Origin: Ignavibacteriales bacterium
GTDB taxonomy: Bacteria > Bacteroidota > Ignavibacteria > UBA10030
DNA: 64,000 bases
Assembly: GCA_026390595.1 (NCBI GenBank)
Contig: JAPLFQ010000016.1
Span: forward strand, 1 to 64,000
Direction of reading: 5' to 3'
Of the stretch, positions 61,019 to 64,000 are shown piece by piece (within the stretch, counting starts at the first letter, position 1; each line of letters opens with the position of its first letter). The position numbers and the translations under genes were made by a program. The notes under the pieces are model-generated. The model was not told the DNA's origin and did not search any database. It saw only the letters and a list, made by a program, of their open reading frames with translations.

Positions 61019-62062
61019 TTATGCGGTAATGCGGTATTCTCTGAGTCCCCAATGTGTTTCGACGGCAGTCACTTTGAGGATCGTATAGAGTGGAATGGCG
61101 AGAAGCATGCCGAGGACGCCCATAAGCTGGTTCCCGACGATTAAGACGACGATGACCGTCAGGGGGTGCATATCTACGGTCTTGGCGAAACATAGAGGCT
61201 GGACCACAATGTTGTCGACGAGCTGTACAACGAGTGTCATCATGGCGATTGGTGGAATGAGACTGAGATCGCCTGTCTGTGTAACTGAAATCAGGAACAC
61301 GGGAATCACGCCGACAAACGGTCCGACGTAGGGAATGAGATTCGATATGCCTGAAATGACACCCAGCAAGAGCGCGTACTGAACGCCGATAACGTAAAAG
61401 CCGATGACATTCAGTACGCCGACGACCAGCGAATCGAGGAGCCATCCGCGCAGGTATCCGACGAGGTCTTTCTGGATCTTGTCGACGACGTTTAAGGTCA
61501 TCTCAAAATACTTATTGGGCACGCGTTCGAGAAGCCGTTTCGCAGCGCGATCTCCCTCGGCAAGAGCGAAGTACGTCACAAAAGGCACAATAAGGAAGCT
61601 GAAGGCAGAGCCCGCCGCAGATGCTGCCCCATGCCCTACTGCCTGGATGCTCTCGTCAATCATCGAGCGAATTCTCGCAGATGCCGATTGCGGATTGATG
61701 AAAGGGAGCCCCTTCGTCACATCGTGCACAAGCTCATCAAGCTTACGATCAAGGGGAAAATTCTGAAATCCCGTGTACAGCCCGCGCGCGTAGTTCATGA
61801 GGTCGGGTATGCCGTTGGCCGCGCTGATAAGCAGAAAGATAATCAGAGCCAGGAAGACCATCGCGACAGAAATTGTGCGACGGATACCAAGATGGATTTC
61901 GAAAAACCGGACAAGCGGCCTAAGGATGAACGCGAGGAGCAGCGAGAAGATCATTGCTACAAGGAGTGAAGGAAAAAGGGACGCGACAGCGAACCCGGTA
62001 AGAAGGAAGGCTAGAAGCGAACTTGCTCTGAGCGTTGGATGCGTGGCATGGACGGTAAGCAT
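61019..62062 (-). CDS. AI-2E family transporter (copy 1)
   Basis: 347 residues with about eight membrane segments. The family shows FILRPLVRFFEIHLGIRRTI near the N-terminus and LLGVISGISNLIPYVGPFVG, VDMHPLTVIVVLIVGNQL and VLGMLLAIPLYTILKVTAVE toward the C-terminus. The family includes the TqsA exporter and sodium/proton antiporters, so the solute is unknown. It has the same length and the same C-terminal RITA ending as the gene upstream. Confidence 0.9.
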   Translation of the reverse strand: MLTVHATHPTLRASSLLAFLLTGFAVASLFPSLLVAMIFSLLLAFILRPLVRFFEIHLGIRRTISVAMVFLALIIFLLISAANGIPDLMNYARGLYTGFQNFPLDRKLDELVHDVTKGLPFINPQSASARIRSMIDESIQAVGHGAASAAGSAFSFLIVPFVTYFALAEGDRAAKRLLERVPNKYFEMTLNVVDKIQKDLVGYLRGWLLDSLVVGVLNVIGFYVIGVQYALLLGVISGISNLIPYVGPFVGVIPVFLISVTQTGDLSLIPPIAMMTLVVQLVDNIVVQPLCFAKTVDMHPLTVIVVLIVGNQLMGVLGMLLAIPLYTILKVTAVETHWGLREYRITA

Positions 62063-62112
62063 CGGGTCGTGTGACCGATCGGGATGTGAGTAGGAGAACA
62101 GCTGTTTGGTCG

Positions 62113-63156
62113 TTACGCCGTAATGCGGTAATTCTTGAGACCCCAGAATGTCTCGACTGCGGATACCTTGATGATCGTGGCAAGTGGAATGGCAAGGAGC
62201 ATGCCGCCGATCCCCATAATTTCGTGGCCGATAAGAAGCAGCAGAATCACTGTCAGGGGATGCATGTCGACCGATTTCGCAAAGCAGAGCGGCTGAACGA
62301 CAAAATCATCGATCATTCGTATGATCACCGTCAGGATGATGATGGATCCGACCATCCCGAAATCGCCCACCTGAGTGAGGGAGACAAGGATCGCCAGGCT
62401 TGCGCCGACAAGAGGCCCCAGATAGGGGACAAGATTGGCGATACCTGCGAGAACGCCGATAATGATCGAATACTGGATGCCGAGAATACTCAGGCCGACG
62501 ATGGTCAGGAGTCCGATGATCATGGAATCAAGAAGCCATCCTTTGAAATATCCGACAAGTTGTCGCCGGATTTTCAGGACGACGTTCAACGTCATTTCAA
62601 AATAGTGGTTCGGCACACGCCTGATGAGCGCAGTGAATGCCCTGCGCCCGTCAGCGAGAAGAAAGTACGTGACGAATGGGACGATCACGAGCGTGACGAG
62701 TGTCCCAAGTGCTTTCTGTATGGAGTTGCCTGCCTCGTCGGCGGCGCTCTGGATTGCCCCATGGATCGACTGAGCAAGTGAAGCGCTGTTGACAAATGGA
62801 ATAGTCCCCTCGAGTCCTTTCGTCAGCTCCTGGAGCTTTGCCTCAAAGGGGAATTGCTGTATCTGTCCGTGGATCGAGATGAGCCGATCGAGCAGCAGGG
62901 GGAGCAGTAATGAAAGGAGGAAGACCAGCGCACCGCCGACCGTGATAAACGTTATGATGATTGCCGGAACGCGTTTCATGCCAAACCTGCTCTCGATCGC
63001 AGAGACAAATGGTCCGAGGATGAACGCCGCGAGTGCAGAGAGGATGAGAGCCAGAACAAGATCCGGGAAAAGCGATCCGATCCAGAACGCACATGCGATG
63101 GCGCCTATGAGGAACGTGACTTTGATGAACGGATGGCTGGGGGCCGATGGTTTCAT
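62113..63156 (-). CDS. AI-2E family transporter (copy 2)
   Basis: 347 residues, a tandem paralogue of the preceding gene. AAFILGPFVSAIESRFGMKR, IGVLAGIANLVPYLGPLVGA, VDMHPLTVILLLLIGHEIMG and GGMLLAIPLATIIKVSAVE align directly with the other copy. The two genes end in nearly the same DNA (stop followed upstream by TGCGGTA repeats). The gap to copy 1 is 50 bases. Substrate unknown. Confidence 0.9.
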   Translation of the reverse strand: MKPSAPSHPFIKVTFLIGAIACAFWIGSLFPDLVLALILSALAAFILGPFVSAIESRFGMKRVPAIIITFITVGGALVFLLSLLLPLLLDRLISIHGQIQQFPFEAKLQELTKGLEGTIPFVNSASLAQSIHGAIQSAADEAGNSIQKALGTLVTLVIVPFVTYFLLADGRRAFTALIRRVPNHYFEMTLNVVLKIRRQLVGYFKGWLLDSMIIGLLTIVGLSILGIQYSIIIGVLAGIANLVPYLGPLVGASLAILVSLTQVGDFGMVGSIIILTVIIRMIDDFVVQPLCFAKSVDMHPLTVILLLLIGHEIMGIGGMLLAIPLATIIKVSAVETFWGLKNYRITA

Positions 63157-63164
63157 TGGGATCG

Positions 63165-63800
63165 CTATCGGAGAATGCTGCGGGCGGTTTTGTACGCCAC
63201 TTCGGTGGAGAATCCGCGGTTCAGAAGATAGTCGGCCAGCCGCTTCTGGCGCACAGCCGGTTCAAGGTCGGAAAAGCGGGCCCCGCTCATCTTGAGTTTT
63301 CGGGTTGCGAGCGTTCGGGCTGCTTCCTGCTCATTCTCGTCAGTGACATACTCCTTAATCACTCGCTCTGTTGCCTGAAAGGAGATCCCTTTTTCCATCA
63401 GCTTTCTTCGCAGAAGAGCTCTTCCCACTGGTTTTCCGCGGAGTTTGTCCCTCACGAACATTCTCGCAAACTCAAGGTCGTTGATGAGGAAGATCTCGCG
63501 AAGATGTTCCACCACGGCATGGACGATGTCTTCGGTGAAACCCTTACGGACCAGCTTATCGGTAACTTCCTTCGAACTGCGCGGGCGATAAGAAATGAAA
63601 TTGACGGCGATCTGGTTCGCCCGCTCGCATGCATCGGCCAGAAGGAGCTTGTCGATTTCCCCCTGGTCGATGGATTTCCCTGTGAACAGACCTGCCTTCA
63701 CGAGAAGAGACTCGCTGACGTGAAAGGCGGGTTTTTCGTCAAGCGAGATTTCGTACCTGCTGCGCGCTCGGCGGACTTTCTGAATCCTCGTGATAAGCAT
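63165..63800 (-). CDS. recX: Regulatory protein RecX
   Basis: 211 residues. Helical repeats typical of RecX: NFISYRPRSSKEVTDKLVRK, EDIVHAVVEHLREI, LRGKPVGRALLRRKLMEKGI and RLADYLLNRGFSTEVAYKT. RecX binds RecA filaments and limits their activity. It starts 14 bases after the recA stop, the usual arrangement. Confidence 0.94.
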   Translation of the reverse strand: MLITRIQKVRRARSRYEISLDEKPAFHVSESLLVKAGLFTGKSIDQGEIDKLLLADACERANQIAVNFISYRPRSSKEVTDKLVRKGFTEDIVHAVVEHLREIFLINDLEFARMFVRDKLRGKPVGRALLRRKLMEKGISFQATERVIKEYVTDENEQEAARTLATRKLKMSGARFSDLEPAVRQKRLADYLLNRGFSTEVAYKTARSILR

Positions 63801-63814
63801 GCCTGTTCGCCGCT

Positions 63815-64000
63815 CTAGCTCTTAGGTGCTTTCTTGGTCGCTGCTGCAGGCTCGGCCTTTGATGGTGCGGCTGGTACCGGCTCTGCTGGGAGGAGCCCGA
63901 GTTTGCGCCGGACCGCTGTGTCGATCTCTGTCGCAAGCACGGCGTTCCCCTGCAGATACGTCTTTACAGAATCTCGTCCCTGCCCGATTCTATCCTCCTT
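63815..64000 (-). CDS. recA: Recombinase RecA, C-terminal end (partial)
   Basis: The last 61 residues only; the gene continues beyond the window. DRIGQGRDSVKTYLQGN matches the C-terminal RecA region after the core, followed by an Ala/Pro/Lys tail (AEPVPAAPSKAEPAAATKK) in place of the usual acidic tail. Position before recX supports the call. Confidence 0.93.
   Translation of the reverse strand, partial: KEDRIGQGRDSVKTYLQGNAVLATEIDTAVRRKLGLLPAEPVPAAPSKAEPAAATKKAPKS

Overview
The window is a chromosomal segment of moderately high GC from a bacterium of the Bacteroidota / Ignavibacteriota / Chlorobiota group. The gene content points there: a PorV/PorQ-family outer-membrane protein, a GWxTD-domain protein, a DUF5916 outer-membrane protein, a DUF3109 protein, fused 2-oxoacid:ferredoxin oxidoreductase subunits and ECF sigma factors linked to HEAT-repeat proteins. 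The promoters agree. Many intergenic gaps carry TTG, exactly 20 bases, then TAnnTT, which is the Bacteroidota -33/-7 promoter type. I see no phage, plasmid, insertion sequence or CRISPR array. Nearly every gene is recognisable, so this is mostly core genome.

Layout. 1-4600: the end of a TPR gene, a DUF3467 gene, then a leftward set of DUF3109, rpoN, hslV and hslU. 4700-12160: two consecutive ECF sigma / anti-sigma modules. The first carries an anti-sigma factor with fused HEAT repeats and a DUF4097 beta-repeat protein; the second carries two exported HEAT-repeat proteins. 12360-15020: a DUF5916 outer-membrane protein. 15046-19140: dprA and a glmM-type phosphohexomutase leftward, and the AMMECR1 and MEMO1 family pair rightward from a shared promoter region. 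19290-24690: a PHP phosphatase, enoyl-CoA hydratase, glycyl-tRNA synthetase, a TPR protein and a ZIP transporter. 24700-34480: porQ-like, rpmE, rsmB, DUF1028, tdh-kbl for threonine catabolism, an acyltransferase, rmuC and two cold-shock genes. 34845-43750: pfkA, a GH28-like protein, a quinone-reductase-like protein, aat, purC, archease-rtcB, mrp and a NifU-C protein. 43800-52370: leftward ftsE-pdxA-GWxTD, nrnA-pepA and korAB. 52600-56665: leftward tRNA-Gln, prs, rplY, pth, rpsF, rpsR and rplI. 56878-64000: an M14 peptidase, bioY, an exonuclease, two AI-2E family permeases, recX and the 3' end of recA.

The most unusual item is a 60-80 bp element at 56362-56442, between tRNA-Gln and prs. It repeats the 3' half of that tRNA in order, but the T-loop is opened by 30 bases that form two perfect hairpins, and a third unrelated hairpin sits where the anticodon arm should be. 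The tandem ECF/HEAT cluster is the best candidate for a little-studied system: two membrane-anchored sigma switches whose outputs are beta-solenoid and HEAT-repeat exported proteins. Start codons were moved inward from the longest frame where a ribosome-binding site or family length supported it; these choices are stated in each entry.
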